Positions 36,681 through 45,427 of a DNA stretch of 64,000 bases are shown here, piece after piece. The notes beneath the pieces were generated by a model. That model ran no database searches. It was not told where the DNA came from and was given only the letters and a program-made list of their open reading frames with translations. The stretch is taken from contig JAGDZV010000004.1 in assembly GCA_049115495.1 (NCBI GenBank), positions 434,001 to 498,000 of the forward strand, given 5' to 3'. The stretch is from JACPUW01 sp049115495 (GTDB lineage: Bacteria; Bacteroidota; Bacteroidia; CAILMK01; JACPUW01). Position 1 is the stretch's first letter; each line of letters starts with the position of its first letter. The position numbers were made by a program, and so were the translations under genes.

Positions 36681-36688
36681 CAAAGCTA
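36681..36688 (-). promoter_or_regulatory. -7 box (TAGCTTTG) before the IscA-like gene
   Basis: The minus strand reads TAGCTTTG, a full TAnnTTTG match, ending 21 bases before the ATG at 36659. Its last bases form the TTG that a naive start call would use, which argues for the later ATG. Confidence 0.45.
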
Positions 36689-36720
36689 AGTAGAACGGTT
36701 AATCTGTAAACACAAGTAAC

Positions 36721-37242
36721 ATGGAATTATTAGAAGATGTTCTTAAAACAACTATTCCTGCCTTAATAGTTGCCGGTAGTATTGCCGTAGTATTAATGCA
36801 ACACTTCAGAAATGAGAACGCAAAACGCGATCACGAGTTAAAACTTAGAAATAAAGAAACATCTCTTCCGCTTAAGTTCCAAGCTTATGAAAGATTGGTA
36901 TTATTAATGGAAAGAATTTCATTGAATAATATGTTGCTAAGGCTTAGCGCAAGTGGAATGAGCGTGGTTGAGTTTAAGTTAGAATTGCTTCAAAATGTAA
37001 CTCATGAATTTGAGCACAATTTGTCTCAACAATTGTATGTTTCAAATGCATGTTGGGATAAGATAATTGAAGCCAAAACCTACGTTATGAACACTGTGAA
37101 TAACACAGCAGATCAGTTGGATCCAAATGCCCAATCTGAGCATTTGGTAAATGCTCTAATTCAGCATATTACTCAACAAGAATTATTACCACCATTAGAG
37201 GCTATTTACCTGTTGAAAAAAGAAGCTTCTTCTCTAGGCTAA
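36721..37242 (+). CDS. Unknown membrane-anchored helical protein upstream of dnaA
   Basis: I cannot name this 173-residue protein beyond noting that proteins of this look are common in Bacteroidota. It has one N-terminal membrane segment (about 11-27, TTIPALIVAGSIAVVLM) and then a charged helical stretch (NENAKRDHELKLRNKE). The rest of the soluble domain is almost entirely helical, with many Leu and Gln and no known motif. It points the same way as dnaA, 263 bases upstream, and is divergent from the IscA-like gene. Confidence 0.7.
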   Translation: MELLEDVLKTTIPALIVAGSIAVVLMQHFRNENAKRDHELKLRNKETSLPLKFQAYERLVLLMERISLNNMLLRLSASGMSVVEFKLELLQNVTHEFEHNLSQQLYVSNACWDKIIEAKTYVMNTVNNTADQLDPNAQSEHLVNALIQHITQQELLPPLEAIYLLKKEASSLG

Positions 37243-37505
37243 AATTAGTTTTTGTTAGAGCTGTGAAAAAAATGTGGAAATCGTAATTCGTTGTATTATA
37301 GAGTGTTGTTTGTTAATGTGTGCGAATGCAGCGAATTAGAGCATGTTTTTAAAATGCCCCATTTTAGCCTGTTTTTGACACCTGTAAAAAAATCTAAAAA
37401 AGCAATAGGATGTAGTTGAATCTTTAAGAAAAAAACCCACATCTTAGCGGTCGAATTTGCAGGTCAATAAGCAGATATTTTATTAAACTTTTAACTAATG
37501 CTTAC
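37243..37505 (+). other. Non-coding leader of dnaA
   Basis: These 263 bases are AT-rich with several A tracts (37382-37440). I found no clear DnaA box (TTATCCACA or a one-mismatch form on either strand) and no full -7 box. There is therefore no support for an origin here, although dnaA promoter elements must lie within it. Confidence 0.4.
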
Positions 37506-38939
37506 GTGAGTCAGGATCATGAAGTAATATGGAAGAATTGTCTCAATATTATTAAGGATAATGTTAATAGACAAAGCTTCAAAACTTGGTTTGAACCAAT
37601 TAAACCAATAGCACTAGATGGTAGTGTTTTAACTATTCAAGTACCTAGTCTTTTCTTTTATGAATGGTTAGAAGAGCACTATGTTACTCTAATGAAAAAA
37701 ACGATTAAAAAGGAGTTAGGTAGTGATGCCAAGTTAGAGTACAACATAGTTGTTGAAAACAGTTCGGGCAATAAAAAACCCTATACCATTAATATGCCGG
37801 GTAACCCTTCTAAAGGTGACTTTAATAGGGGGGTGAGTATTCCTGTTGATATTAGTGGAAGCATTAAAAATCCATTTGTAATACCAGGAATAAAGAAGCT
37901 TAGCATTGATCCACAATTAAATCCAAATTATACGTTTGATAGCTTAATTGAAGGTGAGTGCAATAAGCTTGCAAGATCTGCAGGAATGGCTGTGGCTAAA
38001 AACCCTGGTGGTACTTCTTTTAACCCATTAATGATATATGGTGGGGTAGGACTTGGTAAAACTCATTTGGTACAAGCCATAGGTAACTCAATAAAGCAAG
38101 ACTTTAAAAGTAAAGTAGTGCTTTACGTACAATCTGAGAAGTTTTGTAATCAGTTTATAGAAAGCATTAAATCTAACTCGGTTAACGATTTTATTAACTT
38201 TTATCAGTTAGTAGATTGCTTGATTATGGACGATATTCAGTTTTTGGCTGGTAAAGAAAGAACCCAAGATATCTTTTTTCATATTTTCAACCATTTGCAT
38301 CAAAATGGAAAGCAGATTATTTTAACATCTGATCGCTCGCCCAGAGATATAACAGGAATTGAAGAAAGACTTCTTTCAAGATTTAAGTGGGGCTTAAGCG
38401 CTGACCTACAAAACCCTGACTTTGAAACAAGAATTGCTATTCTTGAAAACAAGATGTACTTAGATGGTATTGAATTACCAAAAGAAGTAAGAGAGTACAT
38501 TGCTTATAACATAAACTCTAATGTAAGAGAGCTTGAAGGAGCGCTTATTTCTCTTTTAGCTCATGCATCAATTAATAGGGCACCGGTAGATCTTGACTCT
38601 GCCAAAGAAATTCTTAAGAACTTCATTAATAACGTTTCTAAAGAGCTAACCATAGATCATATTCAATCGCTTGTATGTGAGTATTTTGATATGCCTTTGG
38701 ATCTTCTTAAATCAAAAACTAGAAAAAGAGAAATTGTACAAGCGCGACAAATCTCAATGTTTTTGTCAAAGAAATACACCAAAACTTCACTGGCTAATAT
38801 TGGTAAGTATTTTGGAGGGAGAGATCACTCAACAGTTATACATGCTTGCCAAACCGTGGGCAATTTAATGGATACGGATAGCATGTTTAAAGATCATGTA
38901 GAAGAGATTCAAAAGAAGATTAGCATTAACTATACCTAG
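37506..38939 (+). CDS. dnaA: Chromosomal replication initiator protein DnaA
   Basis: The 477-residue cytoplasmic protein binds DnaA boxes at oriC and opens the duplex. It has the N-terminal oligomerisation domain (WKNCLNIIKDNVNRQSFKTW), a linker, the AAA+ domain with Walker A (GGVGLGKTHL) and Walker B (CLIMDDIQFL), and the C-terminal DNA-binding helix-turn-helix with GGRDHSTVIHAC. The start is GTG at 37506. An ATG eight bases earlier is in another frame and stops after three codons, and the family N-terminus fits GTG. dnaN is not adjacent, as is usual in this phylum. Confidence 0.97.
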   Translation: MSQDHEVIWKNCLNIIKDNVNRQSFKTWFEPIKPIALDGSVLTIQVPSLFFYEWLEEHYVTLMKKTIKKELGSDAKLEYNIVVENSSGNKKPYTINMPGNPSKGDFNRGVSIPVDISGSIKNPFVIPGIKKLSIDPQLNPNYTFDSLIEGECNKLARSAGMAVAKNPGGTSFNPLMIYGGVGLGKTHLVQAIGNSIKQDFKSKVVLYVQSEKFCNQFIESIKSNSVNDFINFYQLVDCLIMDDIQFLAGKERTQDIFFHIFNHLHQNGKQIILTSDRSPRDITGIEERLLSRFKWGLSADLQNPDFETRIAILENKMYLDGIELPKEVREYIAYNINSNVRELEGALISLLAHASINRAPVDLDSAKEILKNFINNVSKELTIDHIQSLVCEYFDMPLDLLKSKTRKREIVQARQISMFLSKKYTKTSLANIGKYFGGRDHSTVIHACQTVGNLMDTDSMFKDHVEEIQKKISINYT

Positions 38940-38961
38940 ATTAAAAAGTTAAAATAGATAT

Positions 38962-38988
38962 AAAAAGGCTTGCTTTGCAAGCCTTTTT
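38962..38988 (+). terminator. Bidirectional terminator between dnaA and DUF4159 gene
   Basis: A 12-base stem AAAAAGGCTTGC pairs with GCAAGCCTTTTT around a TTT loop. It lies 22 bases after the dnaA stop, and its final base touches the stop codon of the convergent gene. Confidence 0.88.
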
Positions 38989-39653
38989 TAGTTTTCAGTA
39001 AACGCGTATTGTATCAAATTACTACCCATCATTAGTGCCATAAGTCTTATGTTCTCAGGGTCGTTATGTATATCTTCATCTTCCCAGCCATCGCCCAAAT
39101 CGCATTCTAATGTGTAATAAACCAAAACGCGTCCTTCGTGCAGAATGGCCAGGCCTTGAGGAGCATTGCCATCGTGCTCATGAATTTTTGGCAGACCATT
39201 TTTAAAGTCATATTTCTGGTGGTATAGCTCGTGTGTAAAGGGTAATGCGATTAATTCTTTTTCAGGAAAAACTTTTTTAAGCATTAGTCTTACATAAGGG
39301 TCCATGCCGTAATTATCATCAATGTGCAAAAAACCGCCTGAGAGCAAATACAATCTAAGATTTTCTGCTTCTGAATCTGACAGTACCACATTTCCATGAC
39401 CCGTCATGTGCACAAAAGGGTAATTAAAAATCTCTTCGCTTCCAGCCGATACGGTTTCTTCTTCGACTGAAATGTTGGTGCCCAAATTTTGGTTTGCAAA
39501 TGCAATGAGATTGGGCAATGAAGTAGGGTTGGCATACCAATCACCTCCACCATTGTATTTTAAGCGTGCAATTCTGATTTCGTTTTCAGCAAAACTTTGA
39601 AAAAGAATGCTGCAAAATGTCAATAGGGCCAATGAAGTAATATTCTTTATCAT
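38988..39653 (-). CDS. DUF4159-type exported protein
   Basis: The 221-residue protein has a signal peptide (ending FQSFAE) and a DUF4159 domain of the glutamine-amidotransferase-like fold. It contains IRIARLKYNGGGDWYANPTS, VHMTGHGNVVLSDSE, YLLSGGFLHIDDNYGM and ALPFTHELYHQKYDF. The function is unknown. It starts immediately after the rsmE stop (zero gap), so it belongs to the same transcript, a pairing frequent in this phylum as far as I recall. Confidence 0.86.
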   Translation of the reverse strand: MIKNITSLALLTFCSILFQSFAENEIRIARLKYNGGGDWYANPTSLPNLIAFANQNLGTNISVEEETVSAGSEEIFNYPFVHMTGHGNVVLSDSEAENLRLYLLSGGFLHIDDNYGMDPYVRLMLKKVFPEKELIALPFTHELYHQKYDFKNGLPKIHEHDGNAPQGLAILHEGRVLVYYTLECDLGDGWEDEDIHNDPENIRLMALMMGSNLIQYAFTEN

Positions 39654-40370
39654 TTAAGGTGTTGAATTAATATTTAAACAGGTTAGGGCATACAATGCAG
39701 CGGTTTCGCTTCTAAGTCTTTCGCTTCCTAACGCACAAGGCTTAAAATCATTTCTTAAAAGTAAGTTAATTTCATCAGAAGAAAAATCACCTTCTGGCCC
39801 AATTAGAATAAGGTTGTTTGCTTCTTTATGTTTAACAATATGTCCGTAATCATTTTCGTCGCATATTGCGACAAGTTTACAAGCATACTTTAACTCAAGA
39901 AGTTGCTCAAATTCAACTTCACTTATTTTAGGTAAAAAGGCCTTTCTACTTTGCTTAAGAGCTGATATTGTTGCTTTGTTTAGCCTTGATAAGTTAATGT
40001 TCTTTCTTTTGCTCCTTTTGTTGTGATAAAAAATAATTTCATTTATACCAATTTCGGTTAGTTTTTCAACCATCCATTCCATTCTAGACTGTGAGCCTAG
40101 TACACCACAAGCCAACGTGTTTTTAAACATCGACTCTTTTAACTCAACCTTTTTGGCAATTACCAAATAAATCAAATCTCGGCGGCTAACTTCAATTGTT
40201 CTGCACAAGTAAATTCCACCAACACCATTCGATACTAAAAATTCATCGTCAATTTTTAATCGAAGTACTTTTAAAGCATGGTGCGATTCATGATCTGGCA
40301 ATGAATAGGTGTTATTTACACCAATACATTGAGGATCGTAAAAACAACTTAAGTCGGGGAGTTGAATCAT
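39654..40370 (-). CDS. rsmE: 16S rRNA (uracil-1498-N3)-methyltransferase
   Basis: The 238-residue cytoplasmic enzyme methylates N3 of U1498 in 16S rRNA using SAM. It has the N-terminal PUA-like part (HHALKVLRLKIDDEFLVSNG) and the SPOUT knot with LIGPEGDFSSDEINLLL and LGSERLRSETAALYAL, the SAM-binding motifs of the family. Length is normal. A near-match to the -7 box (TCTATTTG) lies just upstream. DUF4159 follows with no gap. Confidence 0.93.
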   Translation of the reverse strand: MIQLPDLSCFYDPQCIGVNNTYSLPDHESHHALKVLRLKIDDEFLVSNGVGGIYLCRTIEVSRRDLIYLVIAKKVELKESMFKNTLACGVLGSQSRMEWMVEKLTEIGINEIIFYHNKRSKRKNINLSRLNKATISALKQSRKAFLPKISEVEFEQLLELKYACKLVAICDENDYGHIVKHKEANNLILIGPEGDFSSDEINLLLRNDFKPCALGSERLRSETAALYALTCLNINSTP

Positions 40371-40713
40371 TTTTACAAATAGAAGAAATAAATATGGATG
40401 GCTAAAATTGAATTACAGAACTATTAGAAAGGAAGTGAAATTCCAATATAATATCAACTGCAAACTTATAATTGGCATTTGTTAAGCATGTTGCTGTAAG
40501 TCAAGGCTATGTTTGCATACTCACGTAAGTTTTGAAAAGCGTTGAATATTCTGTTGAATTCATTGATTTTTTCTACATATAACTGGCTTATAACTCACGG
40601 AATTTATTGTGTTGATAGCACCTTCATTAAAAAGATCGATTTTTCAAAGTAGACCAATTCCAATTACTCATAATTTAGTATGTACTTTTGAATTTGAGGC
40701 TTAAAAGTGCTAA
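40371..40713 (+). other. Divergent intergenic region, rsmE/GH3
   Basis: These 343 bases separate two divergent genes and hold no convincing gene. A -7 box TACTTTTG lies at 40683-40690, 23 bases before the GH3 start, with no clear -33 element; a near -7 match lies just before rsmE. No strong hairpin or repeat was seen. Confidence 0.5.
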
Positions 40714-42240
40714 ATGAGTATTTCTAGTGGTATATACGCTTGGCTTTTCAAAAAACGATTAGAGCAGATTGATGCGGTCAGGAATAGACCTATTGAAGTT
40801 CAACAAAAAGTTTTTGATAGGCTTTTAAATGATGCCAGAAATACACTTTTTGGCATTGATCATGGATTTCATGAAATTGATTCACTTGATGAATTTAAAA
40901 AAGCGGTACCTGTAAGAGATTACGAAGGCATAAAGCCCTACATACATAAGGCACTTGAAGGGCAATCCGATATTCTTTGGCCCGGTGCCGTAAAGTGGTT
41001 CGCAAAATCTAGCGGCACAACCCAAGATAGAAGTAAATTTTTGCCAATTACACCTGAATCGCTTGAAGAATGTCATTTTCAAGGAGGTAAAGATGTACTT
41101 GGTGTGCATATTGAAAACCATCCTGATACCAGCTTTTTAGAAGGTAGAAGCCTTGTAATGGGTGGAAGCCATAGCATAAATCAGTTGAATGAGAACAGTT
41201 ATTACGGCGATCTTTCGGCTGTAATTACCCAGAACTTGCCCATTTGGGCAGAACTGCTCCGAACCCCAGATTTACGTACCGCGCTACACCCAAACTACGA
41301 AGAGAAAATTGAGATGATGGCTCAAAAAACCATCAATAAAAATGTAACCAATATTGTTGGTGTTCCTACCTGGACCGTTGTGCTTTTCAACAGAATATTG
41401 GAGATTACAGGCAAAGATCATATTACTGAAGTATGGCCAAACCTTGAATTATACATACATGGCGGTGTAAGTTTTAGCCCTTACCGTGATTTGTTCAAGA
41501 AGTTTATACCTAGCGATAGAATGAGCTATTTGGAGACTTATAATGCTTCTGAAGGATTTTTTGCTCTCCAAGATGATCCAACAACAGATGGCATGCTGCT
41601 AATGCTCGACTATGGTATTCTTTATGAGTTTATTCCAATGGAAGAACTTGATAATGAAAACCCTGAGACCATTTGTCTTGATGAAGTTGAAGTTGGCAAA
41701 AACTATGCGCTTGTTATAAGTACCAATGCCGGCCTATGGCGTTACAGAATTGGAGATACCGTAAAGTTTACATCAGTAAAACCATACAGGGTAAAAGTAA
41801 GTGGACGCACCAAGCATTTTATAAATGCATTTGGAGAGGAACTCATTATTGAAAATGCTGAGAAAGCCATTTATGAAGCGAGCAAAACACACAACTGTTT
41901 GGTGAAGGAGTTTACTGCTGGTCCTGTTTATTTTGACGGCAACAATAAAGGCGCACACGAGTGGTTCATTGAGTTTGAACACGAACCAGAAAGCTTCGAT
42001 GCATTCATTAAATGCCTTGACGATGAAATTAGAAAGACCAATTCTGACTATGATGCTAAAAGAGAAGGGGATATGGCTTTGACACAGCTAAAAGCACATA
42101 AAGTTCCTGAAAGTACTTTTTACCAATGGCTTAAATCAAAAGGCAAGCTAGGTGGACAACACAAAGTGCCGAGACTTAAAAATGACCGCAGCATTGTTAC
42201 TGAGATGACCTTTTTTATGGAGACGGGGTATTTTCACTAA
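40714..42240 (+). CDS. GH3-family acyl acid-amido synthetase-like protein
   Basis: The 508-residue cytoplasmic protein resembles plant GH3 enzymes, which adenylate a carboxylic acid and join it to an amino acid. It has the ATP-binding loop WFAKSSGTTQDRSKFLPIT, VGVPTWTVVLFNRILEITGK, and YLETYNASEGFFALQDDP, with the hinge GLWRYRIGDTVKFTS and C-terminal INAFGEELIIENAE. All adenylation motifs are present, so it should be active. Substrates in Bacteroidota are not established. It is monocistronic. Confidence 0.9.
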   Translation: MSISSGIYAWLFKKRLEQIDAVRNRPIEVQQKVFDRLLNDARNTLFGIDHGFHEIDSLDEFKKAVPVRDYEGIKPYIHKALEGQSDILWPGAVKWFAKSSGTTQDRSKFLPITPESLEECHFQGGKDVLGVHIENHPDTSFLEGRSLVMGGSHSINQLNENSYYGDLSAVITQNLPIWAELLRTPDLRTALHPNYEEKIEMMAQKTINKNVTNIVGVPTWTVVLFNRILEITGKDHITEVWPNLELYIHGGVSFSPYRDLFKKFIPSDRMSYLETYNASEGFFALQDDPTTDGMLLMLDYGILYEFIPMEELDNENPETICLDEVEVGKNYALVISTNAGLWRYRIGDTVKFTSVKPYRVKVSGRTKHFINAFGEELIIENAEKAIYEASKTHNCLVKEFTAGPVYFDGNNKGAHEWFIEFEHEPESFDAFIKCLDDEIRKTNSDYDAKREGDMALTQLKAHKVPESTFYQWLKSKGKLGGQHKVPRLKNDRSIVTEMTFFMETGYFH

Positions 42241-42290
42241 ATCGAGTTAAAGTGTTGAAGTTTAAAAGGTTAAAAAGTTATGAAAGAACC
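42241..42290 (+). repeat. Degenerate GTTAAAA-rich tract, left of pentapeptide-like gene
   Basis: The stretch contains GTTAAAGTGTTGAAG followed by TTTAAAAGGTTAAAAAG. It resembles the reverse complement of the tract at 43168-43243. It is low-complexity and could be chance or a shared intergenic repeat family. Confidence 0.3.
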
Positions 42291-42459
42291 GAATTGACAT
42301 CTTCAAAAACAATGAATATTCTTTAAACCCATGGTTTTTCTTACTCTCAGGGAATTCTGCAAAAAGCTAGCCTAGTTGTTAGTAAACGATTGAAGATGAT
42401 ATGGATTAAGAAACATTGCTTTTAGCGCTTTGTCATAAAAGAATATTGAAGTCGTTTCA

Positions 42460-43161
42460 TTAATTCAATTCATGACCACTAACAATATTTTCGAATATTC
42501 TCCTTGAATTTTCAGTCTTAAAAAACGTCTCTAAGAATAATTCATCAAGAATAATTGGATTCTGACCTTGTTTAAAAGATTTCTTAAATAATATTTCAGA
42601 TTCGACTTTATCACCAGATTCTATTTCCTCACAAACCTTTGAAGCCTTTTCTAATAAGCCATCATTGGTATTGCTAAATAACCGGATGCCCTTTTCCGGA
42701 AGAATGCAATCCTGAAAAATATCTTTTCCGTAAATACTTATATTGTCAAAAGTTAAACCACTCAAATCGCAATCCGTAAACACCGTTTCTTCATTTCGTA
42801 TTTCTGAATTTTCATCAGTTAAGATTGAATTTTTCATTAGCCCAGAAAGTCGGCAATCATAAAAATGCTGCCCTGTAAATAAATCTAAGCCAATGAATTG
42901 ACAATTTGTAAAATGACATTTGAAAAACTTTGCTGGCCTTCCGAGTGAGCTAAACTTACCGTAAAATTTACAATCAATAAAAGTGCAGTTAATATATTTC
43001 GAATAAAATCCGAGATAACAATTTTTGAAGTGAACATTTTTAAATGCAGTATTACTTATCTCTGCATTTCTAACGTTTAGTTCTTCAAATAGAATGTCTT
43101 TAAACTCTTTACTTTCGATTTTATCACTCCAAACTATACCGTGCTTTTTTGTTCTTTTCAT
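42460..43161 (-). CDS. Pentapeptide-repeat-like beta-helix protein
   Basis: The 233-residue protein has no signal peptide. Residues about 20-150 are degenerate pentapeptide repeats of the A(D/N)LXX kind (NVRNAEISNTAFKNVHFKNC; CTFIDCKFYGKF; FKCHFTNCQFIGLDL; TVFTDCDLSGLTFDNISI), which fold as a right-handed quadrilateral beta-helix. Cys is common in the repeats. The C-terminal 80 residues are helical without a motif. The function is unknown; it may be a toxin-immunity or DNA-gyrase-mimic type, but nothing shows that. It stands between two AT-rich degenerate tracts. Confidence 0.72.
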   Translation of the reverse strand: MKRTKKHGIVWSDKIESKEFKDILFEELNVRNAEISNTAFKNVHFKNCYLGFYSKYINCTFIDCKFYGKFSSLGRPAKFFKCHFTNCQFIGLDLFTGQHFYDCRLSGLMKNSILTDENSEIRNEETVFTDCDLSGLTFDNISIYGKDIFQDCILPEKGIRLFSNTNDGLLEKASKVCEEIESGDKVESEILFKKSFKQGQNPIILDELFLETFFKTENSRRIFENIVSGHELN

Positions 43162-43167
43162 TTTGAA

Positions 43168-43243
43168 AGTTACTTAACCATTCAACATTTTAACCTTTTA
43201 ACACCTTCAAGCAAACATTTTAACCTTTCTACGTTTTAACATT
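43168..43243 (-). repeat. Degenerate AACATTTTAACCTTTT tract, right of pentapeptide-like gene
   Basis: Several imperfect copies of CATTTTAACCTTT follow one another upstream of the pentapeptide-like gene and downstream of the M48 gene. The reverse complement resembles the left tract. Confidence 0.35.
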
Positions 43244-44482
43244 TTAACTACTCATAGAGTCAATAAACCTAATTCGTTGCAAAACTGTGGGATGCGAATA
43301 ATGCACAAAAACATAAGCAGGGTGGGGCATAAGGTCGCTTAAATTTTCTGTTGATAGTGTTTTTAGAGCATTTTTAAAGGCTTCAGGTTTAGTGTGAGAA
43401 ACTGCATATTCATCAGCTTCGTATTCATGTTTTCTTGAAAGCACATTTCCTATCAAGCCTGTAATAGTATTTATTGGCTCATATAAGATTCCGAAAGCAA
43501 TTAGGTTGAGATGTAAATACAATTCATTGGCGCCAAGAGCAACTGATAGGGCTTCGTTAAACATAAACCAGCTCAATACAAATAGCATAAGCCCTGTGCT
43601 AACAATGGCTGTGACCATATTGCTAATGATGTGCTTCTTTTTGTAATGACCTATTTCATGCGCCAAAACACCCAAAAGTTCATCGGTACTGTGTTGATCT
43701 ATAAGCGTATCAAATAATACAATTGATTTTAGTTTGCCAAAACCTGAGAAAAAAGCATTGCTTTTAGTGCTTCGCTTTGAGGCATCCATCACCATGATTT
43801 TGCGCAATGGAAAATCAAGCTTTGCTGATAGGTTTTCAATTTCAGTTCTTAGTTCACCTTCTTCAAGTGGTTTTAGTTTATTGAAGATTGGAACAAAAAG
43901 CGTGGTGTAGAAGAAATTCATAAACAGCATAATTGCCACCATGAGTACCCAAGCGTAAATCCAAAAGTTTGGTCCAATGCTTTCAATAAGCCAAAGCAGT
44001 AAGTACATAATGCCACCACCTAAAATGGCGGTCATCAAATAGCTCTTGAGTTTGTCTATTACGTAAGTTTTTGGAGTGGTTTTGTTGAAACCGTATTTCT
44101 CTTCAATTACAAAGGTGCTGTAAAGCGAAAACGGCATGCCCAAAATATCGCTGGCAATAAAAAGAATACCAAAATAGGCCAGGCTCAAAGGAATGCCAGC
44201 AAGTCCGAAACCTTGAAGCCAAGTGTTTAGCTGCCCAAAAACACCACTGAACAAAAAGACCAAAATGGCAATAAAGCTAATCCAAGAACCTATGTCAGAT
44301 ACTCTACCATGTTCTTTTTTGTAAGCCAAAGATTTGGTGTATTTCTCTTGATCGTAGAAGTCATCAAGCTCTTCAGGCACAGTTGCTGGTCGGTTGCTGT
44401 TATTCAAGAAATCCAGCACTTTGTCAAGAATAAAATTGGCAATTATTATTACCGTAAATATGATTAAGTAAGTCGTTTCCAT
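43244..44482 (-). CDS. M48 family (Ste24/CAAX prenyl protease-type) metallopeptidase
   Basis: The 412-residue integral membrane zinc protease has about seven hydrophobic segments. It has the catalytic HEIGH (VLAHEIGHYKKKH, near residue 277) and the third ligand Glu in EADEYAVSH. N-terminal phrases (VLDFLNNSNRPATVPEELDD, YTKSLAYKKEHG) are those of the Ste24p-type subfamily. Such enzymes cleave membrane-associated or misfolded proteins; the bacterial substrate is unknown. A -7 box sits seven bases before the ATG. Confidence 0.93.
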   Translation of the reverse strand: METTYLIIFTVIIIANFILDKVLDFLNNSNRPATVPEELDDFYDQEKYTKSLAYKKEHGRVSDIGSWISFIAILVFLFSGVFGQLNTWLQGFGLAGIPLSLAYFGILFIASDILGMPFSLYSTFVIEEKYGFNKTTPKTYVIDKLKSYLMTAILGGGIMYLLLWLIESIGPNFWIYAWVLMVAIMLFMNFFYTTLFVPIFNKLKPLEEGELRTEIENLSAKLDFPLRKIMVMDASKRSTKSNAFFSGFGKLKSIVLFDTLIDQHSTDELLGVLAHEIGHYKKKHIISNMVTAIVSTGLMLFVLSWFMFNEALSVALGANELYLHLNLIAFGILYEPINTITGLIGNVLSRKHEYEADEYAVSHTKPEAFKNALKTLSTENLSDLMPHPAYVFVHYSHPTVLQRIRFIDSMSS

Positions 44483-44489
44483 TGGTGCG

Positions 44490-44497
44490 CAAACTTA
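44490..44497 (-). promoter_or_regulatory. -7 box (TAAGTTTG) before the M48 gene
   Basis: The minus strand reads TAAGTTTG, a full match to TAnnTTTG, ending seven bases before the ATG at 44482. No -33 TTG was found at the usual spacing. Confidence 0.35.
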
Positions 44498-44527
44498 ATT
44501 AAAACCCTTACGAAGCTTATTGATTTA

Positions 44528-44535
44528 TACTTTTG
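44528..44535 (+). promoter_or_regulatory. -7 box (TACTTTTG) before the queuosine-precursor transporter
   Basis: TACTTTTG fully matches the consensus and ends 17 bases before the TTG start of the divergent transporter gene. Confidence 0.38.
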
Positions 44536-44552
44536 CTTAAAGACTTTTCAAT

Positions 44553-45308
44553 TTGAAGAATAAATCATCTAAGCTATTTGTAATTCTAGGTGGATTTTTT
44601 ATCACCAATGCCCTGCTTGCAGAGTTTTTAGGCGTTAAACTTTTTAGTGTAGAAGCCACATTAGGTTTTGAGCCATTGGATCTTACCATTTTTGGGCAAG
44701 AAGGTCTCGGATTTACCATGACCACTGGTGTTTTGCTGTGGCCTTTTGTATTTATTCTAACTGATGTTTTGAACGAATATTATGGTCAAAAAGGCATTAG
44801 GTTACTGTCTTTCTTAACCGCAGGATTAATTAGCTATGGCTTCGTAATGATATACATGGCCATAAAAGTAGAACCTGCAGAATTCTTTAGAACAATGAAA
44901 GCCGAAGATGGTATTGAAGACATGTCTGTTGCTTTTAATGCCGTGTATGGCCAAGGTTTGAGAATTATTGTAGGCTCAATTACGGCCTTTTTAATTGGAC
45001 AGTTTGTTGATGTTTTTACCTTTAGAAAAATCAGAAGCATTACTGGGGAAAAGAAAATTTGGCTTAGAGCAACCGGATCAACTTTAGTTTCTCAACTTAT
45101 TGATAGCTATGTTGTACTATTCATTGCCTTTTTTGGCTTGCTTCCTACAGGTTATATTCTTGCCCTTGGGGTGGTAAACTACATTTACAAATTTGTTGTG
45201 GCTATAATTTCAACGCCATTAATTTATGTGGCGCACAACTTAATTGAGAAATATCTTGGTAAAGAACAAGCACATAAAATGGCTGAAGAAGCGCAAAAAG
45301 CGGTTTAG
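44553..45308 (+). CDS. Queuosine precursor transporter (VUT/YhhQ family)
   Basis: The 251-residue inner-membrane protein has six or so hydrophobic helices and the marks of the VUT/YhhQ family: LGGFFITNALLAEFLGVKLF, WPFVFILTDVLNEYYGQKGI, RATGSTLVSQLIDSYVVLFI and GVVNYIYKFVVAIISTPLIY. The family imports a queuosine precursor such as 7-deazaguanine derivatives for tRNA modification. The start is TTG at 44553: an in-frame stop precedes it at 44538, and no ATG occurs before residue 55, which lies beyond the first helix. Confidence 0.9.
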   Translation: MKNKSSKLFVILGGFFITNALLAEFLGVKLFSVEATLGFEPLDLTIFGQEGLGFTMTTGVLLWPFVFILTDVLNEYYGQKGIRLLSFLTAGLISYGFVMIYMAIKVEPAEFFRTMKAEDGIEDMSVAFNAVYGQGLRIIVGSITAFLIGQFVDVFTFRKIRSITGEKKIWLRATGSTLVSQLIDSYVVLFIAFFGLLPTGYILALGVVNYIYKFVVAIISTPLIYVAHNLIEKYLGKEQAHKMAEEAQKAV

Positions 45309-45394
45309 AGTTTTTAGTTACTTGTTAATTTTCAACCGCTAGATTCAAATCGAGTTAAAACTCTGAACCAGAAACTCTAAACTAAAGACTCTTG

Positions 45395-45411
45395 TCCCGA
45401 GATATTCGGGA
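45395..45411 (+). terminator. Possible terminator hairpin between convergent genes
   Basis: TCCCGA and TCGGGA form a six-base stem around GATAT. It lies between the convergent transporter and cysteine desulfurase genes, but has only a weak T tract, so termination is uncertain. Confidence 0.4.
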
Positions 45412-45427
45412 AGAAGCTAAATATTGG

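Noticed and set aside
40683..40690. -7 box before the GH3 gene as a separate promoter feature
   Set aside because: The box matches, but no -33 element is visible; it is mentioned in the intergenic entry instead.
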